12,706 nucleotides of DNA from Candidatus Falkowbacteria bacterium RIFCSPLOWO2_12_FULL_45_13 (GCA_001778055.1 MFFY01000051.1:314-13019); one strand, 5' to 3'. Shown: positions 1 to 8,868, numbered from the stretch's first letter. A program made the numbers and translations. The notes: a model not told the origin generated them from the sequence alone.

Positions 1-2
1 AT

Positions 3-158
3 GTGCCAAGCCCTGATAAGGAGATGCCCCGGCATTCATCGCCTGAATCTGCCGCCGAGGCCAAGAGCCGTCCGAGGCGCAAGCCCGAGTCTGGAAGCGA
101 AAAAAGATTAGGCTGGGCGGGCGGTTATTACGGCAATGACCCGGATAATCCCAAGTAA
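3..158 (+). CDS. 3' tail of an unrecognised ORF (partial at window start)
   Basis: An open frame runs from the window edge to a TAA at 156-158 and gives 51 residues. The tail is hydrophilic and strongly charged, with Glu/Ala and Arg/Lys/Pro-rich stretches, and ends in GWAGGYYGNDPDNPK. It ends 14 nt before the htrA-like start, so co-transcription is possible. I do not recognise the family. The Gly/Asp/Asn-rich end and the basic/acidic middle suggest a disordered or nucleic-acid-associated tail, but that is only composition. The true start lies outside the window, and it could be a chance open frame. Confidence 0.35.
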   Translation: MPSPDKEMPRHSSPESAAEAKSRPRRKPESGSEKRLGWAGGYYGNDPDNPK

Positions 159-172
159 TAAAATATTGTCAT

Positions 173-1294
173 ATGATAAAAAGATATTTAATAATTAGTT
201 TGATTTTATTAACCGGTCTGACCGGCGGCATGTTTTTGAATTTTTACGCGCCCCAGATGACCGGCGTAATAGCCGATAATTTGCGCCTGGATGACCAGGA
301 AGCGACTATCAGGGCGATCAACAAAGTCATACCGGCTGTAGTCAGCATCATCATAACCGAACAAGTAACTACCACGGTAATAAATTTAAACACCGGCCAG
401 CAAACCGAGCAAAAAAGCAAAGTACGAAAAGGTTCCGGCACCGGCATCATAATTTCTCCGGATGGTTTGATTTTAACTAATAAGCACGTGGTAAACGTGG
501 CCGGCGAAAAAACCGCCGAATATAGAATAATTTTAAATTCCGGCCGGCAATATTACGCCCAGTTTATCGGCAAGGATCCGATAAATGATTTGGCGGTTTT
601 AAAGATTTTTGATAAAAATTTGCCGTTTGTGCAGTTAGGAGACAGCGACAAACTGCAAATCGGCGCCACGGTCATCGCTATCGGCAATGCCCTGGGTAGG
701 TATCAAAATAGCGCCACCAAGGGCATAGTCAGCGGTTTGGGCAGAAATATTGAAGCCTCGGACCAAAGCGGCAATACCTCCGAGACCCTGGACAATGTCA
801 TTCAAACCGACGCCAATATAAACTTAGGCAACTCTGGCGGCCCGCTGGTTGATTTGGACGGCAACATCGTTGGCATAAACGTGGCCACGGATCAGACCGG
901 CTCTTCCATCGGTTTTGCCATCCCGATTAATGACGCTAAGCCGGTGATTAAGTCGGTCAGGGAAATCGGGCGCATCGTCAGGCCAAGGCTGGGTGTCAGA
1001 TATCATATGTTGACGCCGGAGCTCGCCAGCCAGTTAAAGATTGGCTTAAACAGCGGCGCCTGGATTTCCATCAATAATGACGGCACGCCCTCGGTGCTTG
1101 ACGGCTCGCCTGCCGATAAAGCCGGTCTCAAACCCGGGGACATCGTTATGGAAATTAATGGCATAAAGCTTCAAGACAAAACCACTTTACTGTCGGTTAT
1201 TCAAAAATATAAACCTGGAGCTAAAATCGGTTTAAGAGTTTTTCGCGACGGGAAAATTATTATATTAACGACGGTGCTGGATGAATTCAGATAA
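173..1294 (+). CDS. HtrA/DegP-family membrane-anchored serine protease with one PDZ domain
   Basis: Trypsin-like (S1C) serine protease of 373 aa that should degrade or process misfolded proteins outside the cytoplasmic membrane. Residues about 5-26 form a hydrophobic N-terminal anchor or uncleaved signal. The protease domain spans about 45-260 with the full triad: His105 in TNKHVV, Asp139 in NDLAVLKI and Ser221 in GNSGGPL. A single PDZ domain covers about 270-373, with LGVRY at its start and SPADKAGLKPGDIVMEING at 312-330. One PDZ and about 370 aa match DegS/HtrA-like anchored forms rather than two-PDZ DegP. The ATG at 173 gives the N-terminal anchor; no Shine-Dalgarno site precedes it. The stop is followed at once by a palindromic element. 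The family is certain, but the substrate is unknown. Confidence 0.95.
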   Translation: MIKRYLIISLILLTGLTGGMFLNFYAPQMTGVIADNLRLDDQEATIRAINKVIPAVVSIIITEQVTTTVINLNTGQQTEQKSKVRKGSGTGIIISPDGLILTNKHVVNVAGEKTAEYRIILNSGRQYYAQFIGKDPINDLAVLKIFDKNLPFVQLGDSDKLQIGATVIAIGNALGRYQNSATKGIVSGLGRNIEASDQSGNTSETLDNVIQTDANINLGNSGGPLVDLDGNIVGINVATDQTGSSIGFAIPINDAKPVIKSVREIGRIVRPRLGVRYHMLTPELASQLKIGLNSGAWISINNDGTPSVLDGSPADKAGLKPGDIVMEINGIKLQDKTTLLSVIQKYKPGAKIGLRVFRDGKIIILTTVLDEFR

Positions 1295-1295
1295 T

Positions 1296-1416
1296 ATACG
1301 AATTACAAATCTTATACAAATTTACGAATATTATTTACAACATTCATAACGTTCGCATTATTCGTGAATTAGGATTATATTTATTTGTATATTTGTAAAA
1401 AATTTGTAATTCGTAT
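1296..1416. repeat. 121-bp palindromic element between htrA and the ABC operon
   Basis: The arms at 1296-1330 and 1382-1416 are inverted copies. The outer 15 nt (atacgaattacaaat) match perfectly and the next 20 match at 16. The roughly 51-nt centre holds a smaller inverted pair (attca/tgaat) around aacgtt. A 3-bp direct repeat, AAT, flanks it at 1293-1295 and 1417-1419, which would fit a target duplication but is weak evidence in AT-rich DNA. It starts 1 nt after the htrA stop and ends 7 nt before the ABC ATPase ATG. It may be a MITE-like repeat or an RNA hairpin in the operon leader. Confidence 0.8.
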
Positions 1417-1423
1417 AATTTTT

Positions 1424-2353
<930 letters not shown>

Positions 2354-2411
2354 ATGTAAAATGTAAAAATCAAAATGAAAAATGGCAGTTAAAAATGCAA
2401 AAATTTTTGTA

Positions 2412-2538
2412 TTGTCATTGCGGGCTCCGACCCGCAATCCAGGAGGGAGTCCCAGGTAAGCGAATTTATCACGTTATTCATAAAATAATCGTTCTCGGCA
2501 ATTAATTCTGGATTCCGGCTCGGAGGCTGGAATAACAG
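2412..2538. repeat. 127-bp element with 31-nt imperfect terminal inverted repeats
   Basis: The ends at 2412-2442 and 2508-2538 are inverted copies matching at 24 of 31 positions. Each end is itself a hairpin: the left has a perfect 8-bp stem ATTGCGGG/CCCGCAAT (2417-2424 with 2431-2438, 6-nt loop), the right a weaker ATTCC/GGAAT stem. A TA dinucleotide flanks each end (2410-2411 and 2539-2540), as expected for IS630/mariner-type insertion, though TA is common here. No coding capacity. The end sequence resembles GTCATTGCGGGCT..CAATCCAG repeats common in bacterial intergenic DNA. It fills most of the gap between ATPase and permease. Confidence 0.78.
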
Positions 2539-2562
2539 TAAGAAACAATTTTAAATTTCGAT

Positions 2563-3297
2563 ATGGACAAATCTAAATACCTAAAAATTATTTATATTTT
2601 GTTTAAGAAAGAATTGATGTCCTACTTTAATTCTCCGATCGCTTACATTTTTATCGGCGTATTTTTAATCGCGGGCAATTGGCTGTTTTTTAACGCCTTT
2701 TTTCTAATCGGCCAAGCCTCCATGAGAAATTACTTCGCTTTGCTGCCTTGGATTTTTTTGTTTTTGTCGCCGGCTCTGGCCATGAGGCTTTGGGCCGAAG
2801 AAAAGAAAAGCGGCACGATTGAGTTTTTGCTCACTCTGCCGCTAACCGATTGGCAGGTAGTTTTGGCCAAATTTTTTAGCGCCTTATTTTTTTTATTTTT
2901 TAGCTTGCTATTATCAATCTCCATACCGTTTAGCGTGGCTTATTTAGGCGATTTGGACCAGGGTCCGGTGATCGGCGGCTATCTGGGCGCTTTATTCTTG
3001 GGCGGCTCGTATTTGGCTTTGAGTTTATTTATTTCCAGTTTGACCAAGAATCAAATTATCGCCTTTATTTTAGGCTTGGCCGCTTGCTTCACGGCTTTTA
3101 TCGTGGGCGCTGATTTTGTCCTGGCCGGCGCGCCGGCCGCGCTGGCGCCCATTATGAAATTTTTAGGCCTGGGCAGCCATTTTAATAATGTCGCCAAAGG
3201 CGTGATTGACACCAAGGATTTAATTTTTTATTTTTCTTTTATTTTTTTGTTTCTCTGGCTGAATGTCAGAGTGATCGAGAGAAGGGGGTGGAAATAG
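2563..3297 (+). CDS. ABC-2 type permease (GldF-like)
   Basis: Integral membrane subunit, 244 aa, with six likely membrane helices at about 24-47, 57-74, 102-128, 136-160, 165-188 and 219-236. Between helices 2 and 3 lies WAEEKKSGTIEFLLTLPLTD (77-96), the ABC-2 coupling segment that contacts the ATPase. The end, FNNVAKGVIDTKDLIFY (207-223), matches the pattern that typifies GldF permeases. The start ATG has no Shine-Dalgarno site. Together with the ATPase upstream and the GldG-like gene downstream it makes the standard Gld-type three-gene ABC set. In Bacteroidetes that set is linked to gliding; in this lineage the substrate is unknown, so export or membrane remodelling is only inferred. Confidence 0.92.
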   Translation: MDKSKYLKIIYILFKKELMSYFNSPIAYIFIGVFLIAGNWLFFNAFFLIGQASMRNYFALLPWIFLFLSPALAMRLWAEEKKSGTIEFLLTLPLTDWQVVLAKFFSALFFLFFSLLLSISIPFSVAYLGDLDQGPVIGGYLGALFLGGSYLALSLFISSLTKNQIIAFILGLAACFTAFIVGADFVLAGAPAALAPIMKFLGLGSHFNNVAKGVIDTKDLIFYFSFIFLFLWLNVRVIERRGWK

Positions 3298-3319
3298 AAC
3301 AAAAAATAATTAATTTTTT

Positions 3320-3415
3320 AATTTCGCGACTGGAGCGAAGCGGCAGGAGCTAATTTCTATAAATTTCAGAATTAAGAAATTAGCTCCCTCGTGTCAAGCA
3401 CGGGGTCGCGAAATT
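3320..3415. repeat. 96-bp long hairpin element between permease and gldG-like gene
   Basis: Arms at 3320-3358 and 3375-3415 pair at both ends: AATTTCGCGAC with GTCGCGAAATT outside, and GGAGCTAATTTCT with AGAAATTAGCTCC at the base of a 16-nt loop. The middle of the arms diverges. The right arm also contains its own stem, CCTCGTG/CACGGGG, around TCAAG. No coding capacity and no T tract, so it is not a classic terminator. It lies inside the operon and could act in RNA stability or be a MITE-like remnant. Confidence 0.78.
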
Positions 3416-3460
3416 CATAGAAATTTATTGTTATAAGTTAAACATTTCAAATTGAGCATT

Positions 3461-5008
3461 ATGAAGATTAATTCTAAATTCCTAAGTAAAACAAACTCCG
3501 TCGCATTAATCATTATCGCCCTCGGCATTTTAATCGTGCTTAATTTTTTTTCTTATAATATATTTTACCGTTTTGATTTAACGCAGAATAAGGATTATTC
3601 AATTTCTAAGGTCAGTAAAAATACTGTCGCTGATTTAAAAGATATTGTCAGCATCAAAGCTTATTTTTCGGCTAATTTGCCCGCGCAATATATAAATTTA
3701 AGGCAGGAAGTGAGCGATATTTTGGAAGAATACGGCAGTTATTCCGGCGGCAAGGTCAGGTTTGAATTTATCGACCCGGGAGACGATCAAGCCCTGGAGC
3801 AGGAGCTGTATTTAGCCGGCATTCCCCAATTGCAATTTAACGTCCTGGAAAAGGATAAGTACCAGGTGGTTAACGGCTATTTGGGCTTGCTGATTCAATA
3901 CGGCGAAAAAACCCAGGCCATTCCGGTGGTGGAAACCACGATTAATTTTGAATATCAGATTACCGCGGCGATTAAAAAATTGACCAATAACAAGCTGGCG
4001 GGAGTTGGTTTTTGGCAAGGTAATGGCGCGGTTCAAGCGCAAAATGACACGGCCGCGGCTTATAAAAATTTAGGCGAGATCTATGATGTTTCGGCGATAA
4101 ATTTTACGACGGAGAAAAAGATACCGGATAATTTTGAGACGTTAATTATTATCGGTCCCAAAGAAAAATTTAATGACGAAGAGTTAAAAGCCATTGATTT
4201 ATTTTTAATGAGAGGCGGTTCTTTAGTAATTTTGATTAATGGCGTTACCGTGGAGCAAGGGCTGTCGGCTGATAAGAATGACACGGGCTTAAATAAAATT
4301 TTAGAAAGCTATGGCTTAAGGCTTAATAATAATTTAGTCTTAGACTCGAGTAACGGCCTGGCGTCGTTTAGCCAGGGTTTTGTCACCTTTTCGGTTAATT
4401 ATCCGTATTGGCCCAAGATTATAAAATCCGGCTTTGATCAGAATAACGCGGCTGTGGCTAAATTAGAGGGCTTGGTTTTGCCTTGGGCGTCGTCAATTGA
4501 CGTTTTGACCGATAAATTTCCATCTTCGGCCGATCAGGCCATAGCGGTGTCTTATTTGGCCAGGACCACCGACCAAGCCGTGACCGTGGCGGATAATTTC
4601 AATTTGTCCCCGCAAGCCCGGATTAGCAACGGCCAGAGCGGGAAATTCAACCTAGCCGTTTCCTTGGCCGGTAAATTTAAGAGCGCTTTTAATAACCCGA
4701 GCCTTAAGCCAGGCCGAATGGTTTTAGTCGGCGATAGCGATTTTATCAGCGATAATTTTTTGAGAAATTATCCGGACAATTTATTGTTTTTCCAGAACGT
4801 GGTTGATAGTTTAAGCTTAGGCGACGACCTGATCACCATTCGCTCTAAAGGAGTAACTGAGCGGCCGCTTAAAGAGGTGAACGAGTCAGTCAAAACAGCA
4901 GTCAGATACGGCAATATTTTCGGCTTAACTGCAGTTGTCCTGCTGTTCGGCATGGCGAGGTATTATTTAAGAAGGAGAAGTAAAACGGTGGGTCGGCACG
5001 AATTATAA
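3461..5008 (+). CDS. GldG-like ABC transporter auxiliary protein
   Basis: Membrane-anchored extracytoplasmic partner of the ABC transporter, 515 aa, about the usual GldG length. It has an N-terminal helix at about 13-33, then the family's FDLTQNKDYSIS motif (38-49), a large extracytoplasmic domain, and a C-terminal helix at about 485-503 followed by the basic tail RRRSK. This two-anchor layout and the motif fit the ABC_transp_aux/GldG family. I chose the ATG at 3461; a TTG 9 nt upstream (3452) is in frame but adds only three residues. No Shine-Dalgarno site is visible. It sits between the permease and the DUF4340 gene and is probably co-transcribed. The late region VLVGDSDFISDNFL is also typical of the family. 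Its biochemical role is not established, although its place in the complex is well supported by context. Confidence 0.9.
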   Translation: MKINSKFLSKTNSVALIIIALGILIVLNFFSYNIFYRFDLTQNKDYSISKVSKNTVADLKDIVSIKAYFSANLPAQYINLRQEVSDILEEYGSYSGGKVRFEFIDPGDDQALEQELYLAGIPQLQFNVLEKDKYQVVNGYLGLLIQYGEKTQAIPVVETTINFEYQITAAIKKLTNNKLAGVGFWQGNGAVQAQNDTAAAYKNLGEIYDVSAINFTTEKKIPDNFETLIIIGPKEKFNDEELKAIDLFLMRGGSLVILINGVTVEQGLSADKNDTGLNKILESYGLRLNNNLVLDSSNGLASFSQGFVTFSVNYPYWPKIIKSGFDQNNAAVAKLEGLVLPWASSIDVLTDKFPSSADQAIAVSYLARTTDQAVTVADNFNLSPQARISNGQSGKFNLAVSLAGKFKSAFNNPSLKPGRMVLVGDSDFISDNFLRNYPDNLLFFQNVVDSLSLGDDLITIRSKGVTERPLKEVNESVKTAVRYGNIFGLTAVVLLFGMARYYLRRRSKTVGRHEL

Positions 5009-5048
5009 TTTTTTTTAAAGCAATTTGAGTTTTGAGTTTATTAATCTT

Positions 5049-5978
5049 ATGAACAAAAAGACTCTAATATTAGGAGGCTTATTAGTTGTACTCATCGCCC
5101 TGGCCTATGTTTACCAGGGTCCGTTGAAGAAATGGCAAAATAATTTAGGCAAGCCGCAGAATATTTTAGCTAAAATAGACATTACTAAAATCGATAAAAT
5201 GAAAATTACTTCAGGCGGCAAGACGATTGTTTTATCAAAGCCAAGCAATGTTTTAGCTGCCCCCGCGTCAATTAAATGGAAATATAATAACGCCAAAGAT
5301 TTTTACGCGGATCCGGGCTTGACTTCCAGCGCCCTGGAGCGTTTAAAGCAAGCGGCCAGTTCAGAGCCTGGATTGATCAGCAATAGCCAAGCCAGAAAAA
5401 GCGAATTTAAAACTGACGGCGCCGGCTTAAACGTCAAAATTTACCAGGCGGAGAAAAAAGTCGCTGATTTTACAATCGGCAACCGGGCTGGCTATAGCGG
5501 CTCTTATATTTCCGCCCCGGAGTCTCCTGCCACTTATTTGGTTAAAGCCGATTTAAGAGGGGTTTTCGAGCCGGCGGAATGGCGCGATTTAACTATTTTT
5601 TCTACGGCCGAATCAGCCTTAAATAAAATTAGATTCCAATATCCCAACCGCGAATTTACCGTTGAATTAAAGAGCGATAAATGGAGCGGGATCTTGCCGG
5701 AAAAATTTACGGTTAATCAAGAAAAAATTGACAAAATATCGCGGCTGATGTCGGATTTGAAAGCCAGAGAAATTCCCGAACAAACATTTGATAATACCGG
5801 GCTGGATAAACACTTAATTATTATCGAGGCTTCCGGCGAGGGGGTTGATAATGTTTTAATGATCGGTGAAAATCAGAACGGATTATATTATGCCAAAAAA
5901 GGCGATAGCGACAATATTTATTTAATCGATAAATCGGCGAGAGACGAATTGGATAAATGGATTTGGCAGTTAAGGTAA
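5049..5978 (+). CDS. DUF4340 family membrane-anchored protein
   Basis: Protein of 309 aa with one N-terminal membrane helix (about 5-22) and an otherwise extracytoplasmic beta-rich body. The repeated pattern ITKIDKMKIT..GGKTIVLSK (45-64) and, later, ALNKIRFQYPNREFTVELK (190-208) is the two-repeat layout of DUF4340, which often follows GldG-like genes. The body has WKY (77-79) and FTIGNRAGYSGSYI (141-154). I chose the ATG at 5049; an in-frame TTG at 5025 would add eight residues. It starts 40 nt after the gldG-like stop and is the last gene before the terminator at 5995-6030. Function is unknown. From the order and the shared topology I infer that it works with the GldG-like protein outside the membrane. 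Confidence 0.85.
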   Translation: MNKKTLILGGLLVVLIALAYVYQGPLKKWQNNLGKPQNILAKIDITKIDKMKITSGGKTIVLSKPSNVLAAPASIKWKYNNAKDFYADPGLTSSALERLKQAASSEPGLISNSQARKSEFKTDGAGLNVKIYQAEKKVADFTIGNRAGYSGSYISAPESPATYLVKADLRGVFEPAEWRDLTIFSTAESALNKIRFQYPNREFTVELKSDKWSGILPEKFTVNQEKIDKISRLMSDLKAREIPEQTFDNTGLDKHLIIIEASGEGVDNVLMIGENQNGLYYAKKGDSDNIYLIDKSARDELDKWIWQLR

Positions 5979-5994
5979 AAATCCAAGAAATAAC

Positions 5995-6030
5995 AAACAG
6001 TCGTCGTCAGGCGTCTGTTTTTATATTTTT
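5995..6030 (+). terminator. Rho-independent terminator ending the ABC operon
   Basis: A stem of 9 positions (5997-6005 with 6010-6018, one T-T mismatch and one G-T pair) closes a GTCA loop. It can be extended by two A-T pairs and is followed by a T-rich run (TTTTTATATTTTTT). It lies 17 nt after the DUF4340 stop. The minus-strand side has only a weak T tract, so termination of the convergent PEGA gene here is possible but less clear. Confidence 0.8.
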
Positions 6031-6072
6031 TCATGAATCAAATGGCGCTTGGTTGAGGTTGGGGCGGCTATA

Positions 6073-7410
6073 TCACTGAATCAATAGCTTATATAAACCT
6101 TCGGTTTGGCCAACGCGGCCGGAAAAATATAGGCTATCGCCTTCGGGATTTAAAACTAAAGAGTCGATTGAATCAAATTTTGCCAGTTCGCTGATGTTTC
6201 TCTTTTCTCTTTCGTCCAGTTCAATGACGTTGATGGTTTCTGGCGTGGCGTAGATAATATAATTATTATTGGGGTGCGCGACGACACGATTAATCGGGTC
6301 GCTGATTCTGGTAAGCAGGGTTTTTTTCTTGGCCGCTAAGTCGTATTGCCAAATTTCAAAATCATTGGCGTATAATAATCTGTTATCGTCCGCCCACAGA
6401 GCGATCCTCAGGTTGTTTATAATTTCAACTAAGGGCGAAAAATAAGCGGCCAGCGGGTTGATGAGATATAGGGTTTTATGGCTATCATCGTAAAGATTAA
6501 GCAAAGCTTGTTCAGGGTTAATAAACAAATAACTGGCCGCGGCTGGCAGGTTGATTTCCTTAATCTCTTTATTTGACGCTAATTCAATGATTTTTAGGCT
6601 GGCGGCTGGCTTGGTTTGATTGATTATATATAAGTAACCCGCCTTAACCAGGTAATCTTTAAATTCAATATTACCGATGATTTTTTTCGGTAAATTATCA
6701 TGGTCGAGCTGATAGATTGAAGCGCTATCCTGATAAAATAAAACATCATTGTACCAGCGGTAGTTAAAGGCGCCGGCGGTTAGTTTGCTCAAGTCAATCT
6801 TAAAGTTTAAATCGTCGGTCTTAAAAAAATAATTGTCTATTATCAGTTTTTGACCGTCCGACGACCAAACAATATTTTTTCCTTCCAGGTAATTCTGGCT
6901 GATAGACTTTTTTGATTCATCCGCCAGATTAAGAAAAGTGAGCTGATCGGCGGATATAATCAAGGCGGTTTTGCCGTCCAGGGGAAAGTCCAGGGCCTTT
7001 ATTTTGGACGGAATTATAAGAAGCGGCAGGCTGGTTTTAAATAAATTGATATCTTTAGCGTAAGCCGAGGCGCCGGGATTAATGGTTAAAACTTTTCTCC
7101 AGCTTAAGTAGCCTTCATGTTCCAGCGCCAATTCGTATTCGCCGGGCAAAAGATTTTTAATTTTTGCCGGCGTGGTAATATAATTATCTCGGTTAAGCAA
7201 AGAATTAATCATGGTTTTTTGGGCTTTGCCGTTGAGAAAAATTTTTGCGCCCCTGGGCTTGCTTTCAACAATAAATAGGCCGGTTCGCCGGACGGAAAAG
7301 CCGTCCTTACCCAATTTGTAGCCGGCGGCGTAGAGTATGACGGCCGGGGAAATCGTGAGAAATAAAATAATAAATATCAGGCTAAGCATTCGCCTTACTT
7401 TTAAAGTCAT
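6073..7410 (-). CDS. PEGA domain and beta-propeller-like membrane protein
   Basis: Protein of 445 aa that I place as surface-exposed and anchored. It has a hydrophobic N-terminal helix (about 8-29), then a PEGA-type domain at about 44-122 (FIVESKPRGAKIFLNGK at 46-62, LLPGEYELALEHEGY at 87-101), where PEGA stands for the conserved motif family of small beta-rich extracellular domains. From about 130 on it has repeating beta-strand blocks such as IVWSSDGQKLIID and LVLNPEGDSLYFSGR, like TolB/WD40-type propellers. This combination is common in Patescibacteria. The stop is TGA. It starts about 105 nt after murA on the same strand and may share its transcript. No catalytic site is visible; binding to cell wall or a surface ligand is inferred. 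A second Met at residue 8 is an alternative start. Confidence 0.82.
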   Translation of the reverse strand: MTLKVRRMLSLIFIILFLTISPAVILYAAGYKLGKDGFSVRRTGLFIVESKPRGAKIFLNGKAQKTMINSLLNRDNYITTPAKIKNLLPGEYELALEHEGYLSWRKVLTINPGASAYAKDINLFKTSLPLLIIPSKIKALDFPLDGKTALIISADQLTFLNLADESKKSISQNYLEGKNIVWSSDGQKLIIDNYFFKTDDLNFKIDLSKLTAGAFNYRWYNDVLFYQDSASIYQLDHDNLPKKIIGNIEFKDYLVKAGYLYIINQTKPAASLKIIELASNKEIKEINLPAAASYLFINPEQALLNLYDDSHKTLYLINPLAAYFSPLVEIINNLRIALWADDNRLLYANDFEIWQYDLAAKKKTLLTRISDPINRVVAHPNNNYIIYATPETINVIELDEREKRNISELAKFDSIDSLVLNPEGDSLYFSGRVGQTEGLYKLLIQ

Positions 7411-7433
7411 GATGATAATTTTAAATTTAAAAT

Positions 7434-7487
7434 AAATGAATAAATTAATTAATTTGAAATTTATTCATTTAAAATTCATTTAAAATT
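7434..7487. repeat. AT-only inverted repeat plus 11-bp tandem between murA and the PEGA gene
   Basis: A perfect 13-bp inverted repeat (7434-7446 with 7458-7470, 11-nt loop) overlaps a tandem of 2.3 copies of ATTCATTTAAA (7463-7487). The stem is almost entirely A-T and has no T tract after it on the minus strand, so I do not call it a terminator. Nothing else is seen in 7411-7515. Confidence 0.6.
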
Positions 7488-7515
7488 AAAAATTTGTTAT
7501 TTTACCGCTTATATT

Positions 7516-8778
7516 CTAGTCCGCCCGTTTTATATCCGCGCCCAGCTTGTTTAACCGTTCGCAAATGTTTTCGTAGCCGCGATCGATCTGGTAAGCATTG
7601 TCGATTTCAGTTTCGCCGCGGGCGATCAGCGCCGCGATAATCATGGCGATGCCGGCCCGCAAATCCGGGCTGGTTAATCTTTTACCATGAAGGCGGCTGG
7701 GCCCGTTGACTACTAAGCGATGAGAATCGCACATAATAATATTGGCGCCCATCTGTGTCAGCATATCGGCATAAATCAAACGTCGGTCATAAATGGTTTC
7801 ATGGATCATGGAAACGCCGCTGGCTTGGGTCATAAGCACGGTAAAAGCCGCCTGTAAATCGGTCGGAAAGCCCGGGTATTCATGGGTTTTAATATTATAA
7901 CTTTTTATTTTTTTTGCTGGAAGAACTTTTAACCAATCCGATCCGGCTTGATAAGCAATGCCGATTTTTTTAAAAATAGCTAAGAGCGATTCAATCTGAG
8001 CCGGCAGGCATTTAGTAATAGTCAAGGGCGCGCGCGCGGCCGCGGCCAAGATGGCGAAGGTACCGGTTTCAATTCTGTCCGGCATGACAGTGAATTTGCC
8101 GCCGCTTAGTTTATTTACGCCTTCAACGCATACAGTGGGCGTGCCAGCCCCTTTTATTTTAGCGCCGCAGGCATTGAGGTGTTCGGCCAAGGTGGCAATT
8201 TCCGGTTCCATGGCGCAATTTTTTAAGGTGGTTTTCCCCTTAGCCAGAGCGGCCGCCATGATCATGGCTTCGGTGCCGGTTACGCTTATCGTGGTGAAAA
8301 AATACTCCGCGCCTTTTAATTGCCGAGCCTTAAGATGATAGAAACCGCCGTTAATTTTAATTTCCGCCCCCAGGGCACTAAAACCCTCAAGAAATAAATC
8401 TATCGGACGTTCGCCGGCGCCGATAATGCAGCCGCCTGGATGGGGAAATTTGACTTCGCCCAAGCGGGCGAGCAAGGGGGCGACGAACATGATAGAGGCA
8501 CGGAATTTTTTGGCGAGTTCTGGGTTTAATTCAAATTTTTTAATATTTTTGGCCTCGATGACGCAGGAGCTTGGGCTGATCAGATTGACTTGAGCGCCTA
8601 AACCGGTAAGAAGTTCAATGGAACGGCGCACATCCTCAATCTCCGGCAAGTTGGCGATGGTTACGGGTTCTTCGGTTAACAGCGCGGCTGGCAGAATTTT
8701 GAGGGCTGAATTTTTTGCCCCGCTGACTTTTATCTCTCCTTTTAAAGGTTGGCCGCCGGTAATTATGAATTTTGGCAT
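7516..8778 (-). CDS. murA: UDP-N-acetylglucosamine 1-carboxyvinyltransferase (MurA)
   Basis: Cytoplasmic enzyme, 420 aa (normal length), that transfers enolpyruvate from phosphoenolpyruvate to UDP-GlcNAc, the first committed step of peptidoglycan synthesis. Lys22 and Asn23 lie in GAKNSALK. The loop Cys is Cys117 in HPGGCIIGAGERPIDL, so the fosfomycin-sensitive Cys form is present rather than the Asp variant. Asp307 in YPGFPTDLQA matches the catalytic Asp, and Arg400 in IDRGYENI the C-terminal Arg. The start ATG is preceded by no Shine-Dalgarno site. Upstream lies a roughly 180-nt leader with repeats and a good minus-strand promoter (8969-8997). The PEGA gene follows on the same strand. Confidence 0.97.
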   Translation of the reverse strand: MPKFIITGGQPLKGEIKVSGAKNSALKILPAALLTEEPVTIANLPEIEDVRRSIELLTGLGAQVNLISPSSCVIEAKNIKKFELNPELAKKFRASIMFVAPLLARLGEVKFPHPGGCIIGAGERPIDLFLEGFSALGAEIKINGGFYHLKARQLKGAEYFFTTISVTGTEAMIMAAALAKGKTTLKNCAMEPEIATLAEHLNACGAKIKGAGTPTVCVEGVNKLSGGKFTVMPDRIETGTFAILAAAARAPLTITKCLPAQIESLLAIFKKIGIAYQAGSDWLKVLPAKKIKSYNIKTHEYPGFPTDLQAAFTVLMTQASGVSMIHETIYDRRLIYADMLTQMGANIIMCDSHRLVVNGPSRLHGKRLTSPDLRAGIAMIIAALIARGETEIDNAYQIDRGYENICERLNKLGADIKRAD

Positions 8779-8788
8779 AAATTTACTA

Positions 8789-8868
8789 AAATTCGAAATT
8801 CGAATATCGAAATCCCTGCCCGCCGGCAGGCAGGCTTAACAAATTCAAAATTCAAATATCAAATGTCC
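8789..8868. repeat. Two degenerate direct repeats around a CCTGCC..GGCAGG palindrome
   Basis: The 27-28-nt units at 8789-8815 and 8841-8868 are direct copies. In the second unit each TCGA of the first has become TCAA, giving three G-to-A differences, plus changes at the 3' end. Between them, 8815-8834 is a near-perfect 20-nt palindrome (cctgcccgccggcaggcagg, one mismatched pair). This GC-rich block stands out from the AT-rich surroundings. It lies in the predicted murA 5' leader. Confidence 0.7.

Noticed and set aside
1352..1381. Possible promoter TTCGCA-18-TATATT inside the first palindrome, for the ABC operon
   Set aside because: Two mismatches in the -35 and one in the -10 within very AT-rich DNA; too weak to list.
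7434..7470. Terminator for murA from the AT-rich inverted repeat
   Set aside because: The stem is almost all A-T and no T run follows on the minus strand.
8618..8839. 73-residue plus-strand ORF ending in LPAGRQA
   Set aside because: Most is antisense to murA and its end is the GC-rich palindrome translated; a common spurious ORF type.
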